Origin: Sedimentisphaerales bacterium
GTDB taxonomy: Bacteria; Planctomycetota; Phycisphaerae; Sedimentisphaerales; Anaerobacaceae
DNA length: 64,000 bases
Assembly: GCA_016936075.1 (NCBI GenBank)
Contig: JAFGPS010000134.1
Location: 1 to 64,000 of the forward strand
Reading direction: 5' to 3'
Positions 25,760-33,355 of the stretch are shown here, one piece after another. Below the pieces are notes generated by a model that saw nothing but the letters and a program-made list of their open reading frames with translations, did no database searches and was not told the DNA's origin. Position 1 is the stretch's first letter, and every line of letters begins with the position of its first letter. Position numbers and translations under genes: made by a program.

Positions 25760-25849
25760 TATGAGAGAGTATAAACATTTTCGAATTTATTGCAAGTCTG
25801 CACTCGTTTTATGGGGATAATGATTGTTTTTGATAAGATAAAACAAAAA

Positions 25850-25885
25850 GGAAGGTTTAACCGCAATGGTCAAACCTTCCTTTTT
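25850..25885. terminator. Bidirectional-type terminator downstream of the lysine-repeat gene
   Basis: GGAAGGTTT (25850-25858) pairs perfectly with AAACCTTCC (25872-25880), and the loop can extend the stem with ACC/GGT. It is flanked by an A-run on the left and TTTTT (25881-25885) on the right, so it could stop transcription in either direction. It ends the minus-strand lysine-repeat gene before lysA. Confidence 0.85.
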
Positions 25886-25935
25886 CAAGTGTAACCATAA
25901 CAGAATTAATTTTCATTATGGTTTTAATTTTTACA

Positions 25936-26067
25936 CTATTTTTTTTTCTTTTTTGCGACTTTCTTTTTCGCAACTGGCTTCTTTGCTGCAGCTTTCTTCT
26001 TTACTACTTTCTTTTTTGCGACTTTCTTTTTCGCAACTTTCTTCTTTGCTACTTTTTTCTTTGCCAT
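25936..26067 (-). CDS. 43-residue lysine-repeat (AKKK) basic protein
   Basis: Reading the minus strand from the ATG at 26067 gives a frame of 44 codons. It encodes MAKKKVAKKKVAKKK and further V/A-K-K-K pentads with one AAAKKPVAKKK break, ending KKKKK-stop (TAG at 25936-25938). It begins 7 bases after AAAAGGAGGTGA, which complements the 16S 3' end almost perfectly, and is followed by a strong terminator. The composition resembles the tails of histone H1-like bacterial DNA-binding proteins. A role in nucleic-acid binding is an inference from charge alone. The long GC-poor region 26068-26394 upstream should hold its promoter and that of nadD, but I see no clear consensus. Confidence 0.75.
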   Translation of the reverse strand: MAKKKVAKKKVAKKKVAKKKVVKKKAAAKKPVAKKKVAKKKKK

Positions 26068-26394
26068 TAGTTGTCACCTCCTTTTGGCTAACAAAATCCA
26101 TTTATAATTTTATTTCTATGACAACAGTAATTTCATTAAATATTTTTACAATATAGTATATAAATATTGTTTAAAAATATTCATAATTCATTATCGTCTA
26201 AAACTTTACTAATACTTGATAAAAATTTCAAGCACCATTTTCAATAAGACAAAATATTTTTTTGTATTTATTCCTTATAAAAGAGTAAAATATTGATAAG
26301 AAATTTTGTTCTTTTTAAATTTTAAACTATTTAGTACAGTATATTATTGTTGATTATCAGAGATATATTGATAGTGACATTGAGAAAATATCCT

Positions 26395-27015
26395 ATGAAT
26401 AATAAGAAAATAATATTGTTTGGCGGCACGTTTGATCCTGTCCATCTTGGTCATACAACTGTTGCAAAAGCGGCGATAGAATATATAGAAGCTGACCGGA
26501 TAATATTTATCCCGGCTAAGTGTTCGCCGCTCAAAAGTGCTCTGCCAAGAGCGAGTGACATTGACCGTTTGGAAATGCTTACTCTTGCTATCGAAGATGA
26601 GGATAAATATGAGGTCAGCGATTACGAAATAAGTAAACCAACTCCGAGTTTTACTCTTGATACAGCAAGGTATTTTAACTCCATCTATGGTAAAGAATAT
26701 GCCCTTTATTGGCTGGTCGGAGCAGATAGTATTGATGACCTGATTTACTGGCATCGTATTACAGAATTGATAGATGAATGCAATGTCGCGATGATGTATA
26801 GAGCAGAATATGAAAGACCGGATTTTGAAAAATACAAGTCTGTCTGGGGCCTCGGAAGAGTCGATAAATTACAAAAAAATATCATCCCTACACCTTTGGT
26901 TAATATTAGTAGTACAGAAGTAAGGAGGACGCTGTCTTCTGGTGGCGATGTTATACAAATGCTTGATAATAAAGTACTTAGCTATATTAAAGAGCATAAG
27001 CTATATGGGATTTAA
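26395..27015 (+). CDS. nadD: Nicotinate-nucleotide adenylyltransferase
   Basis: The 206-residue nucleotidyltransferase has ILFGGTFDPVHLGHTTVA (the HxGH motif is HLGH), IPAKCSPLK, the LVGADSI segment and the terminal ISSTEVRRTL (ISSTxxR) motif. It adenylates nicotinate mononucleotide in NAD synthesis. The ATG at 26395 is chosen because the conserved fold starts at KKIILFGG; an in-frame TTG at 26347 has no support. It converges on the hyp operon, which ends 29 bases downstream on the other strand. Confidence 0.94.
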   Translation: MNNKKIILFGGTFDPVHLGHTTVAKAAIEYIEADRIIFIPAKCSPLKSALPRASDIDRLEMLTLAIEDEDKYEVSDYEISKPTPSFTLDTARYFNSIYGKEYALYWLVGADSIDDLIYWHRITELIDECNVAMMYRAEYERPDFEKYKSVWGLGRVDKLQKNIIPTPLVNISSTEVRRTLSSGGDVIQMLDNKVLSYIKEHKLYGI

Positions 27016-27044
27016 TTGAAGGAAAGAAGCTGAATGCTCTTGTT

Positions 27045-27710
27045 TTATTCCTGTTTTTGATAGTTACTAATTTGCTCGAGTATCCACTTATTCCATTGGT
27101 CCATTCCCTGGCCGGTTTTCGCTGATAAAGGGAAGATTTTCAAATCTTTATTTAATATGGTCGCATCTTTTTTGGCCTTTTCAATATCGAAATCCACATG
27201 TTCGATAAGGTCGATTTTGTTTATAATCATTGCTTTTGCCTTAGCGAAAATAGACGGATATTTTGCCGGCTTATCATCACCTTCCGCTACAGATAATACA
27301 ACGACTTTTCCCGACTCTCCAAGTTCGAAAGCCGAGGGACATACAAGGTTGCCAACGTTCTCAATGATAATCAAATCGAGGGTGTCAATAGGTAGTAATT
27401 TTATTCCTCTGCTTATTTGTTCCGCTGATAAATGGCATGCGCCTTCGGTGTTAATTTGAATCACTGGTGCGCCTGTTTCTTTTATTCGCTGAGCGTCTAT
27501 ATCGGTTTGAATGTCACCCTCTATGACACCTATTCTTGTTTTATTTTTTAACTCGTTGATTGTTCTTGCAAGAAGAGTTGTTTTGCCTGAACCAGGAGAT
27601 GAAATCATATTCAAACACAAGATGTTGTTTTGTGCAAAACAGAAGGAATTCTGTATAGAAATTTTTTCATTTTCACTAAGAATTTTTTTTTCAATTTTTA
27701 CATTTTTCAT
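27045..27710 (-). CDS. hypB: Hydrogenase nickel incorporation GTPase HypB
   Basis: The SIMIBI-class GTPase of 221 residues has a P-loop SSPGSGKTT (37-45), VIEGDIQTD, the metal-site segment NTEGACHLS and MIINKIDLI (NKxD). The N-terminal histidine-rich nickel-storage stretch of some HypBs is missing. It delivers Ni to [NiFe] hydrogenase with HypA. It is the last gene of the minus-strand hyp operon, 5 bases after hypA. Confidence 0.95.
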   Translation of the reverse strand: MKNVKIEKKILSENEKISIQNSFCFAQNNILCLNMISSPGSGKTTLLARTINELKNKTRIGVIEGDIQTDIDAQRIKETGAPVIQINTEGACHLSAEQISRGIKLLPIDTLDLIIIENVGNLVCPSAFELGESGKVVVLSVAEGDDKPAKYPSIFAKAKAMIINKIDLIEHVDFDIEKAKKDATILNKDLKIFPLSAKTGQGMDQWNKWILEQISNYQKQE

Positions 27711-27715
27711 AAATT

Positions 27716-28060
27716 TTATTCCATTTCTAATTCAACTTCTTCCAAAATCAAAGGTGAATCAGGTAATAATTCCATGCTTTCACCTTGACAATTCGGGCAT
27801 TTTATACTTAAAAAATCAATCACATAATTGTTATTACACTCTTTGCAAATAGCTTGCAAAGGTTTATGTTCAACAATTAATTTCATGTTCTCACATATTG
27901 TTCCTTTTGCAATAGCATTGAAAGCAAAACCAAGTACATCTTCGTTAATAGCATTAAGTTTACCACAGCTTATTTTTGCAGTAACAGGTTTTGCGTTTTG
28001 CTTTATCGCTTCTTCGGATATTTGTTTGAAAATACTTTCTGCAATCATTGTTTCGTGCAT
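27716..28060 (-). CDS. hypA: Hydrogenase nickel chaperone HypA
   Basis: HypA proteins start MHE; the ATG of MHETMIAESI is at 28060 and overlaps the hypE TGA by one base (TGATG), indicating translational coupling. An in-frame ATG two codons earlier is less likely. The 114-residue protein has the zinc site CKEC...CPNC. His2 is the Ni ligand in the family. It acts with HypB in Ni insertion. Confidence 0.95.
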   Translation of the reverse strand: MHETMIAESIFKQISEEAIKQNAKPVTAKISCGKLNAINEDVLGFAFNAIAKGTICENMKLIVEHKPLQAICKECNNNYVIDFLSIKCPNCQGESMELLPDSPLILEEVELEME

Positions 28061-29085
28061 CAGCATATCCTCGGAAGTTCGCGTCCATATGGCATTTGAA
28101 CAATTCTTTTACCGCCAATTTTAGTTTCAAGTTCAACAACAGGTACATTTGAACTTGTTTTTACTTCACCTATTATCATAGAATCTTTTCCCAAAGGATG
28201 TTTTCTGCAAGTACTTAATACTTCATCTGCGGCCTCTGGTGAAACAACGGTAATGAATTTACCTTCATTTGCAATTGCTAATACATCAAAGCCAAGCATA
28301 TCCGCCGCTGCCTGTACTGTTTTATTTACAGGTATATCATTTTCCTTGATTATTACGCTTAAACCGCTGCTTTTTGTTATTTCATTCAGTGTAGCTGCTA
28401 AGCCTCCGCGAGTTGGATCACGCATAAATTTTATACCATTTACATTTTCTAATAGCTTACATGTCAAATCAGATAAAGCTGCGCAATCACTTTTTAACTG
28501 CGATTCGAATTTGATTCCTTCACGTTGCGAAATAATTGTCATGCCATGGTCGCCGAGAGTACCATTAACAATAATCTTATCACCTGCTGCTATTCTATCT
28601 ATCCCTAAATCTGCATTCGCGATTTTGATTCCAATACCCGCAGTGTTAATAAAAATCTTATCTGCCGCTCCTTTTTCAACGGTTTTTGTATCACCAGTGA
28701 CGATATCAACGTTATTTTCTCGAGTGATTTGCCCGATACTTTCTAAAATCTTTTCGAGCAAGCTTATTTCAAAACCTTCTTCAATTATTAATGCAAGTGA
28801 CAAAGCAATAGGTTTTGCGCCTGCTACAGATAAATCATTTATTGTTCCGCACGCTGCAAGTTTACCTATATCACCACCATTGAAAAAAAGAGGCTTAACT
28901 ACATAACTATCTGTTGTAAAAAATAATGAGTTGGAAGAAACATTTAATTCTGCTGAGTCACCTAACTTCGATAAAGTGTTATTATGAATCTTCGGAAGTA
29001 TATGCTTTCGTAATAATTCTTCAGTTAACTGCCCGCCGCCGCCATGTGCGAGTAATATTTGTTCGTTTTCGTCTTTTATCATCAT
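28060..29085 (-). CDS. hypE: Hydrogenase maturation carbamoyl dehydratase HypE
   Basis: The PurM-like ATPase has LLAHGGGGQLTEELLRKHI at the N-terminus, FTTDSYVV, MRDPTRGGLAATLNEI, and the C-terminal PRIC whose Cys carries the carbamoyl/cyanide group. It converts the carbamoyl received from HypF to a cyanide ligand for the active-site iron. It overlaps hypD by 4 bases (ATGA). Confidence 0.97.
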   Translation of the reverse strand: MMIKDENEQILLAHGGGGQLTEELLRKHILPKIHNNTLSKLGDSAELNVSSNSLFFTTDSYVVKPLFFNGGDIGKLAACGTINDLSVAGAKPIALSLALIIEEGFEISLLEKILESIGQITRENNVDIVTGDTKTVEKGAADKIFINTAGIGIKIANADLGIDRIAAGDKIIVNGTLGDHGMTIISQREGIKFESQLKSDCAALSDLTCKLLENVNGIKFMRDPTRGGLAATLNEITKSSGLSVIIKENDIPVNKTVQAAADMLGFDVLAIANEGKFITVVSPEAADEVLSTCRKHPLGKDSMIIGEVKTSSNVPVVELETKIGGKRIVQMPYGRELPRIC

Positions 29086-30158
29086 TTATTTCCATGTTGT
29101 CCATATTTGTACCACGCCGCACATGCACCTTCGGAACTAACCATGCAGGGACCTATAGGTTTGAGTGGGGTGCATTTCTTTCCGAACAATGCGCATTCAG
29201 TAGGATCAATAAGACCACACAGTACTTCGCCGCATCTGCATCCACCGATTTCTTCGCTTGATTTTTCTATTAAACCAAATTGTTTTGACGTATCGTATTT
29301 GCTATATTCACTTTTTAATCCAAGTGCGCTTATTTCTATTTTTCCTAAACCTCGCCAATAACCATCTGCTGGTTCAAAACATTCATTAACAATTTGTTTT
29401 GCTACAGCATTTCCTTCTTCAGTTACAACTGCACCGTATAAAGATTTCAGTTCAGGTTTACCTTGTTCAAGCTGCTTGCATATTTCAGCAAGTCCATCGA
29501 TTATCTGCAATGGTTCGAAACCTGCAACAACACAAGGCCTTTTGAAATCATCTACAATTTCTCTGAATGCTCCGTAACCAATTATTGCGCTGACATGTCC
29601 GGGACAAAGAAACGCATCAATTTTATTATTCATTCCGCTAAGTAATGCTCGCATTGCAGGAACTACAAGTTTATGTCCGCACAAAATGCTGAAATTATCT
29701 ATCGAATCTTTTGCTGCTTCCTGAACGACAACCGCGGAAGCAGGGGTAGTTGTTTCAAAACCTACTGCGATAAAGACAACTTGTTTATCAGGATTTTCTC
29801 TTGCGATTTGCAATGCGTCTTCACTGCTCAAAACAACTCTGATATCCGCTTTAGATTGTTTTGTTTCGAGCGATCCCTCTTTGCCAGGAACGCGAATCAT
29901 ATCACCATAAGTTGCGATGATACAATCATCCCGGCCAGCTAATTCCAAAACTATATCGATATAACCCTGGCTCGTAACACAAACTGGACAACCGGGACCA
30001 GATAGCAAATGCAGATTTTCTGGTAAAAGCGAACGTACGCCGCTGCGGAAAATCGAAACTGTATGCGTGCCGCAAACTTCCATGATGTTGACTTGCCTGC
30101 CTATAGCTTTACAGGTTGCATCCAACATATCTTGAGCTTTTTTTATCTTTTGTATCAT
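29082..30158 (-). CDS. hypD: Hydrogenase Fe(CN)2CO assembly protein HypD
   Basis: The 358-residue scaffold has the signatures EVCGTHT, LLSGPGCPVCVT, FVAVGFETTTP-like FIAVGFETTTP, and the C-terminal iron-sulfur cysteines GGCRCGEVLCG and PTECALFGKKCTP. It holds the iron with HypC during CN/CO ligand assembly. It lies 8 bases after hypC. Confidence 0.97.
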   Translation of the reverse strand: MIQKIKKAQDMLDATCKAIGRQVNIMEVCGTHTVSIFRSGVRSLLPENLHLLSGPGCPVCVTSQGYIDIVLELAGRDDCIIATYGDMIRVPGKEGSLETKQSKADIRVVLSSEDALQIARENPDKQVVFIAVGFETTTPASAVVVQEAAKDSIDNFSILCGHKLVVPAMRALLSGMNNKIDAFLCPGHVSAIIGYGAFREIVDDFKRPCVVAGFEPLQIIDGLAEICKQLEQGKPELKSLYGAVVTEEGNAVAKQIVNECFEPADGYWRGLGKIEISALGLKSEYSKYDTSKQFGLIEKSSEEIGGCRCGEVLCGLIDPTECALFGKKCTPLKPIGPCMVSSEGACAAWYKYGQHGNK

Positions 30159-30166
30159 TTACTTAC

Positions 30167-30409
30167 TCATCCGGAAAGTTTGTTCTGGGTATCAATATAA
30201 TCATCTATTTCGGAAATCAGTTGCCATGTTTTTTTCGCTTCTTCTTCATCTACCTGAGAAATTGCGAAGCCCGCGTGAACTAAAACTAAATCACCTAACT
30301 TGACGTTCGGCAAAAGCGTAGTCTTCGCTTTGAACCGATTGCCCATCGCATCGACAACCGCTTTATCACCTTCCAATTCAATTATTCTTGCTGGTATTGC
30401 TAAACACAT
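30167..30409 (-). CDS. hypC: Hydrogenase assembly chaperone HypC
   Basis: 80 residues starting MCLAIPARI; Cys2 is the conserved iron ligand. The core DLVLVHAGFAISQVDEEEA is typical. It partners HypD. It is separated from hypF by the four-helix-bundle gene and its flanking repeat arrays, although hypF and hypC are otherwise expected to be close. Confidence 0.96.
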   Translation of the reverse strand: MCLAIPARIIELEGDKAVVDAMGNRFKAKTTLLPNVKLGDLVLVHAGFAISQVDEEEAKKTWQLISEIDDYIDTQNKLSG

Positions 30410-30413
30410 AATT

Positions 30414-30448
30414 CGTATCTCGTATCTCGTGGCTCGTAACTCGTCACA
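30414..30448. repeat. Heptamer array, left (3' side of the four-helix-bundle gene)
   Basis: Five consecutive 7-base units follow the pattern CGTnnCT: CGTATCT, CGTATCT, CGTGGCT, CGTAACT, CGTCACA. The array runs over the stop codon of the minus-strand four-helix-bundle gene and ends just before the hypC start. Read on the plus strand the phrase is TCGTnnC; the right-hand array shows the same phrase on the minus strand. Confidence 0.8.
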
Positions 30449-30797
30449 GTTTCTTTATAAGGCTCATAAGCATACGGCTTTCGTGGTTAATGTCTTTTGC
30501 TAAATCCTGTAATTTATTTTCAGTTATATAATTTCTTCTTCTTGATAATATCAATTGTGTATCTAATTCTGCGCATGAACCCAACGCAATATATAAAAAC
30601 TGTCTATATTCTTTACTATGGTTTCTGACAAATCCTTCTGCAATATTCGAAGAGATTGATACAGAAGCTCTTCTCATTTGCCCAACTAAACCAAATAGTT
30701 CTGATTTAGGGAAATTTTCTGTGATTGCATATATTTCATCAGCAATCTCAATTCCCTTTTGCCATATATTCAATTCTTTGTAATCTTTGACAGTCAA
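30444..30797 (-). CDS. Four-helix bundle protein (23S rRNA intervening-sequence/S23 family)
   Basis: The 117-residue protein has the family pattern YKELNIWQKGIEIADEIYAI, FPKSELFGLVGQMRRASVSI, SNIAEGF and KEYRQFLYIALGS. These are four amphipathic helices forming a pentameric barrel in structures of relatives. Family members are found in 23S rRNA intervening sequences or as solitary genes; a relative (Avd) serves diversity-generating retroelements. No reverse transcriptase or variable repeat is present here. The start is a TTG at 30797. It interrupts the hyp operon and is bracketed by inverted heptamer arrays, suggesting a mobile unit. Confidence 0.88.
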   Translation of the reverse strand: MTVKDYKELNIWQKGIEIADEIYAITENFPKSELFGLVGQMRRASVSISSNIAEGFVRNHSKEYRQFLYIALGSCAELDTQLILSRRRNYITENKLQDLAKDINHESRMLMSLIKKL

Positions 30798-30837
30798 AAT
30801 CTTATCTTAATTAAAATTTCCAATATCGAGCTACTAG

Positions 30838-30893
30838 CGACTAACGACCAGCGACAAGATACGAGCGACTAACGACGAGTAACGAGCGACGAA
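30838..30893. repeat. Heptamer array, right (between four-helix-bundle gene and hypF, forming the hypF 3' end)
   Basis: Eight 7-base units in phase: CGACTAA, CGACCAG, CGACAAG, ATACGAG, CGACTAA, CGACGAG, TAACGAG, CGACGAA. On the minus strand they read as TCGTnnC/TTAGTCG phrases, so this array is inverted relative to the one at 30414-30448. The hypF stop codon (30869-30871) and its last residues are inside the array. Confidence 0.8.
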
Positions 30894-33247
30894 ATCGCTG
30901 CTTGTCCAATGGATATTCCCCCATCGTTTGAAGGAACTATCCTGTTAAATAATACGTTAAATTCATTTTTCTTCAAGAGCTTTATCGTTTTGCTCAATAA
31001 ATAACGATTACAGAACACGCCGCCGCTTAGGGCTGCTGTATTGATATTTGTGCTTTTTCTCGCTTGTATAGCCATTTCTACCAAAGATTGAGCGAGGGTA
31101 TTATGAAATTTGGCTGAAATTATTCCTTTGTCGATATTTTGTTCTAAATCCGATACTATGCCTTGAATTGCTGGGCCAATATCAAAAATTTGTATTTCAT
31201 CAATGAGATTAATTGAAAAATTATACTGCTCTTCGATATTTTCAGAAGCAATCGCTTCCAGTGCGATAGGTAATTGTGCATCGAAATGATTGTAGTTTCC
31301 GATACCGAGCATAGCAGCAACCGCATCGAATACTCTTCCTATGCTCGATGTTTCTATGCAATTTACACCTTTTTCAATCTGTTCGAGGATGATTTGCTTT
31401 TTTACAATATCATTTTCGATTTTGTTGAGAAGCCAGTCGAATTTCTCTAACGAAAAATCATCGCCGTATGCTTTTTTTAATAACGACAATACAGGTCTTA
31501 TCGCTTCCTTGCTTGCCTTGTTCGCGCCTGCCAACTCATAGTATGCTAAATGGCCGAAACGCTCGAAATTTTCCAAAGAGGCTATGAGACACTCACAACC
31601 CCAGATTTTTCCATCTGAGCCGTATCCTGTGCCGTCACAGACTAAACCTATAACAGGTTCACTGATATTATTTTCCGCCAATACAGAAGCAACGTGTGCC
31701 CAGTGGTGTTGTACTTGTATTATATGTGGCATGGCCTTGTGGCATGGCCATCCTGGCCATGTATTCATGGGCTGGAAGCCCATGACACCTTGCTCATGAT
31801 ACATTTGTGCATATTGTGTTGACATGTAACCCGGATGTAAATCACAAACAACAACTTCCGGCTGAACCTTGAACAGTTTCGCTAAATGCTCAATAGAATT
31901 TATGTAATGATGATAAACTTCCGCATCTTCCAAATCGCCTATATGTTCGCTGCAAATCAGTTGATTACCTTTAGCGAAACAGAAAGTATTTTTCAAATCA
32001 GCACCGGCCGCGAGAATGTCCTTCTCACAATTGTTTTTAGTAATTATAGGAGTCGGAACATATCCTCTCGACCTGCGAATCAAAACAGGCTCATCTTCAA
32101 TTATATGAACTACCGAATCATCTACCTGTCTGTATATTTCTCTATCGTGCATCAAAAAAGCGTCTGCAACATCACTTAGCTTTTCCAAAGCATATTCTTT
32201 TTTGCAAATCAGCGGCTCATCTGAAATATTGCCGCTTGTCATTACAAGCACATCAATTCCATGAGCAAATAGCAGAAAATGCAGCGGCGTATAACACAAC
32301 ATAAAACCGAATGTAGATGTTCCTTCAGCAGCATCTTGAGCGATTAAATTGGCTTTGTTTTTTGGTAATAAAACAATAGGGCTTTGAGGACTTTGCAAAA
32401 TCTTCTCTGCTGTATCATCGACAATCGCATATTGTTTTATCTTATCAATTGAATCCGTCATTAATGCAAATGGTTTATGGTCGCGTTTCTTGCGTTCTCT
32501 AAGCCGCTTCACTGCGTTGTTATTCAGAGCATCTACGGCTAAATGAAATCCGCCAAGCCCTTTTATCGCGACAATTTTTCCATCCAAAAGCATCTTAGCG
32601 GCTTGCTCTATCGCTAATTGGGTTTGTTTTTCAATTTTCCGGCCGGTATTATCTGTAAGCCATACTTTCGGCCCGCAAGTCGCACAAGCTACAGGCTGCG
32701 CATGAAAACGCCTGTCCGTCACATCCTTGTATTGTGCGGCACATTTATCGCACATTTCAAAAACCGACATTGTCGTATTCGGCCTGTCATAAGGAATATT
32801 TTTGATAATCGAATATCGCGGCCCGCAATTTGTGCAATTGATAAATGGATAACCAAACCGAAAATCATCCTTATCGCGCATTTCAGAAAGACAATCCTTA
32901 CAAGTAGCTGTATCAGCCGTGACATGTGAAACAGGAACTCCATTGGAATCGCTTGTTTGGATAGTGAATTCTTTTTCATTTTCAACAAGCTCAATCTCAC
33001 TAATTTTAAGAGTTTCTATATGAGCCAGCGGCGGCTTATATTGCTCGGAGTTAAGTTTTAATACGAACAGGGATATTTTATTCTCCTGTCCCTGTAATTC
33101 GATAGTTACGCCGCTCGTATCGTTATAGATAAAACCCGTAAGACCAAGCTCGGTCGCGATTCTATATACGGCAGGGCGAAACCCAACTCCCTGAACTCGT
33201 CCCGTTATTAATATTTTCTGCCTTTTAATCAATATATAATTTCTCAA
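30869..33247 (-). CDS. hypF: Carbamoyltransferase HypF, with an in-frame palindromic insert
   Basis: The 792-residue HypF has an acylphosphatase domain (TGRVQGVGFRPAVYR, residues ~14-28), two zinc fingers (CKDC...CTNC and CDKC...CATC), a YrdC-like domain (KGLGGFHLAVDA) and a Kae1-like C-terminal domain. The last has VQHHWAHVASV, CDGTGYGSDG, GRVFDAVAAML and LSGGVFCNRYL. It makes carbamoyl-adenylate for HypE. Residues 487-508 (GVMGFQPMNTWPGWPCHKAMPH) are encoded by a double palindrome and lie just before the conserved VQHH motif, where homologues run straight through. The C-terminal residues SLVTRR come from the heptamer array. It is the first gene of the hyp operon. Confidence 0.96.
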   Translation of the reverse strand: MRNYILIKRQKILITGRVQGVGFRPAVYRIATELGLTGFIYNDTSGVTIELQGQENKISLFVLKLNSEQYKPPLAHIETLKISEIELVENEKEFTIQTSDSNGVPVSHVTADTATCKDCLSEMRDKDDFRFGYPFINCTNCGPRYSIIKNIPYDRPNTTMSVFEMCDKCAAQYKDVTDRRFHAQPVACATCGPKVWLTDNTGRKIEKQTQLAIEQAAKMLLDGKIVAIKGLGGFHLAVDALNNNAVKRLRERKKRDHKPFALMTDSIDKIKQYAIVDDTAEKILQSPQSPIVLLPKNKANLIAQDAAEGTSTFGFMLCYTPLHFLLFAHGIDVLVMTSGNISDEPLICKKEYALEKLSDVADAFLMHDREIYRQVDDSVVHIIEDEPVLIRRSRGYVPTPIITKNNCEKDILAAGADLKNTFCFAKGNQLICSEHIGDLEDAEVYHHYINSIEHLAKLFKVQPEVVVCDLHPGYMSTQYAQMYHEQGVMGFQPMNTWPGWPCHKAMPHIIQVQHHWAHVASVLAENNISEPVIGLVCDGTGYGSDGKIWGCECLIASLENFERFGHLAYYELAGANKASKEAIRPVLSLLKKAYGDDFSLEKFDWLLNKIENDIVKKQIILEQIEKGVNCIETSSIGRVFDAVAAMLGIGNYNHFDAQLPIALEAIASENIEEQYNFSINLIDEIQIFDIGPAIQGIVSDLEQNIDKGIISAKFHNTLAQSLVEMAIQARKSTNINTAALSGGVFCNRYLLSKTIKLLKKNEFNVLFNRIVPSNDGGISIGQAAISSLVTRR
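31726..31789. repeat. Double-hairpin palindromic element inside hypF
   Basis: Two perfect hairpins lie side by side: ATGGCCA-TCC-TGGCCAT (31744-31760) and CATGGGCT-GGA-AGCCCATG (31766-31784). They are preceded by a direct repeat GTGGCATGGCC (31726-31736 and 31739-31749). The element stays open in the hypF frame and adds about 22 residues. It resembles REP/BIME-type or Rickettsia-type palindromic elements inserted into genes, but differs in sequence from the REP at argS. Confidence 0.85.
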
Positions 33248-33355
33248 AGATTACAACAAATTTCATAAGAAATACGTTTCATATCCAAACGGAGTTCTAA
33301 TATACCAGATGTGAAAGGAAATAGGAGTTGTTTTTTGGCGATTATATCGAGGTTT

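Noticed and set aside
25760-25850. Lysine riboswitch upstream of lysA
   Set aside because: The leader is under 100 bases and lacks the conserved L-box core; only a terminator of the neighbouring gene is seen.
30444-30797. Avd protein of a diversity-generating retroelement
   Set aside because: The protein family is related, but there is no reverse transcriptase, template repeat or variable repeat in the window.
30414-30893. CRISPR-like array from regularly spaced short repeats
   Set aside because: The period is 7 bases with degenerate units and no spacers of 25-40 bases; no cas genes are nearby.
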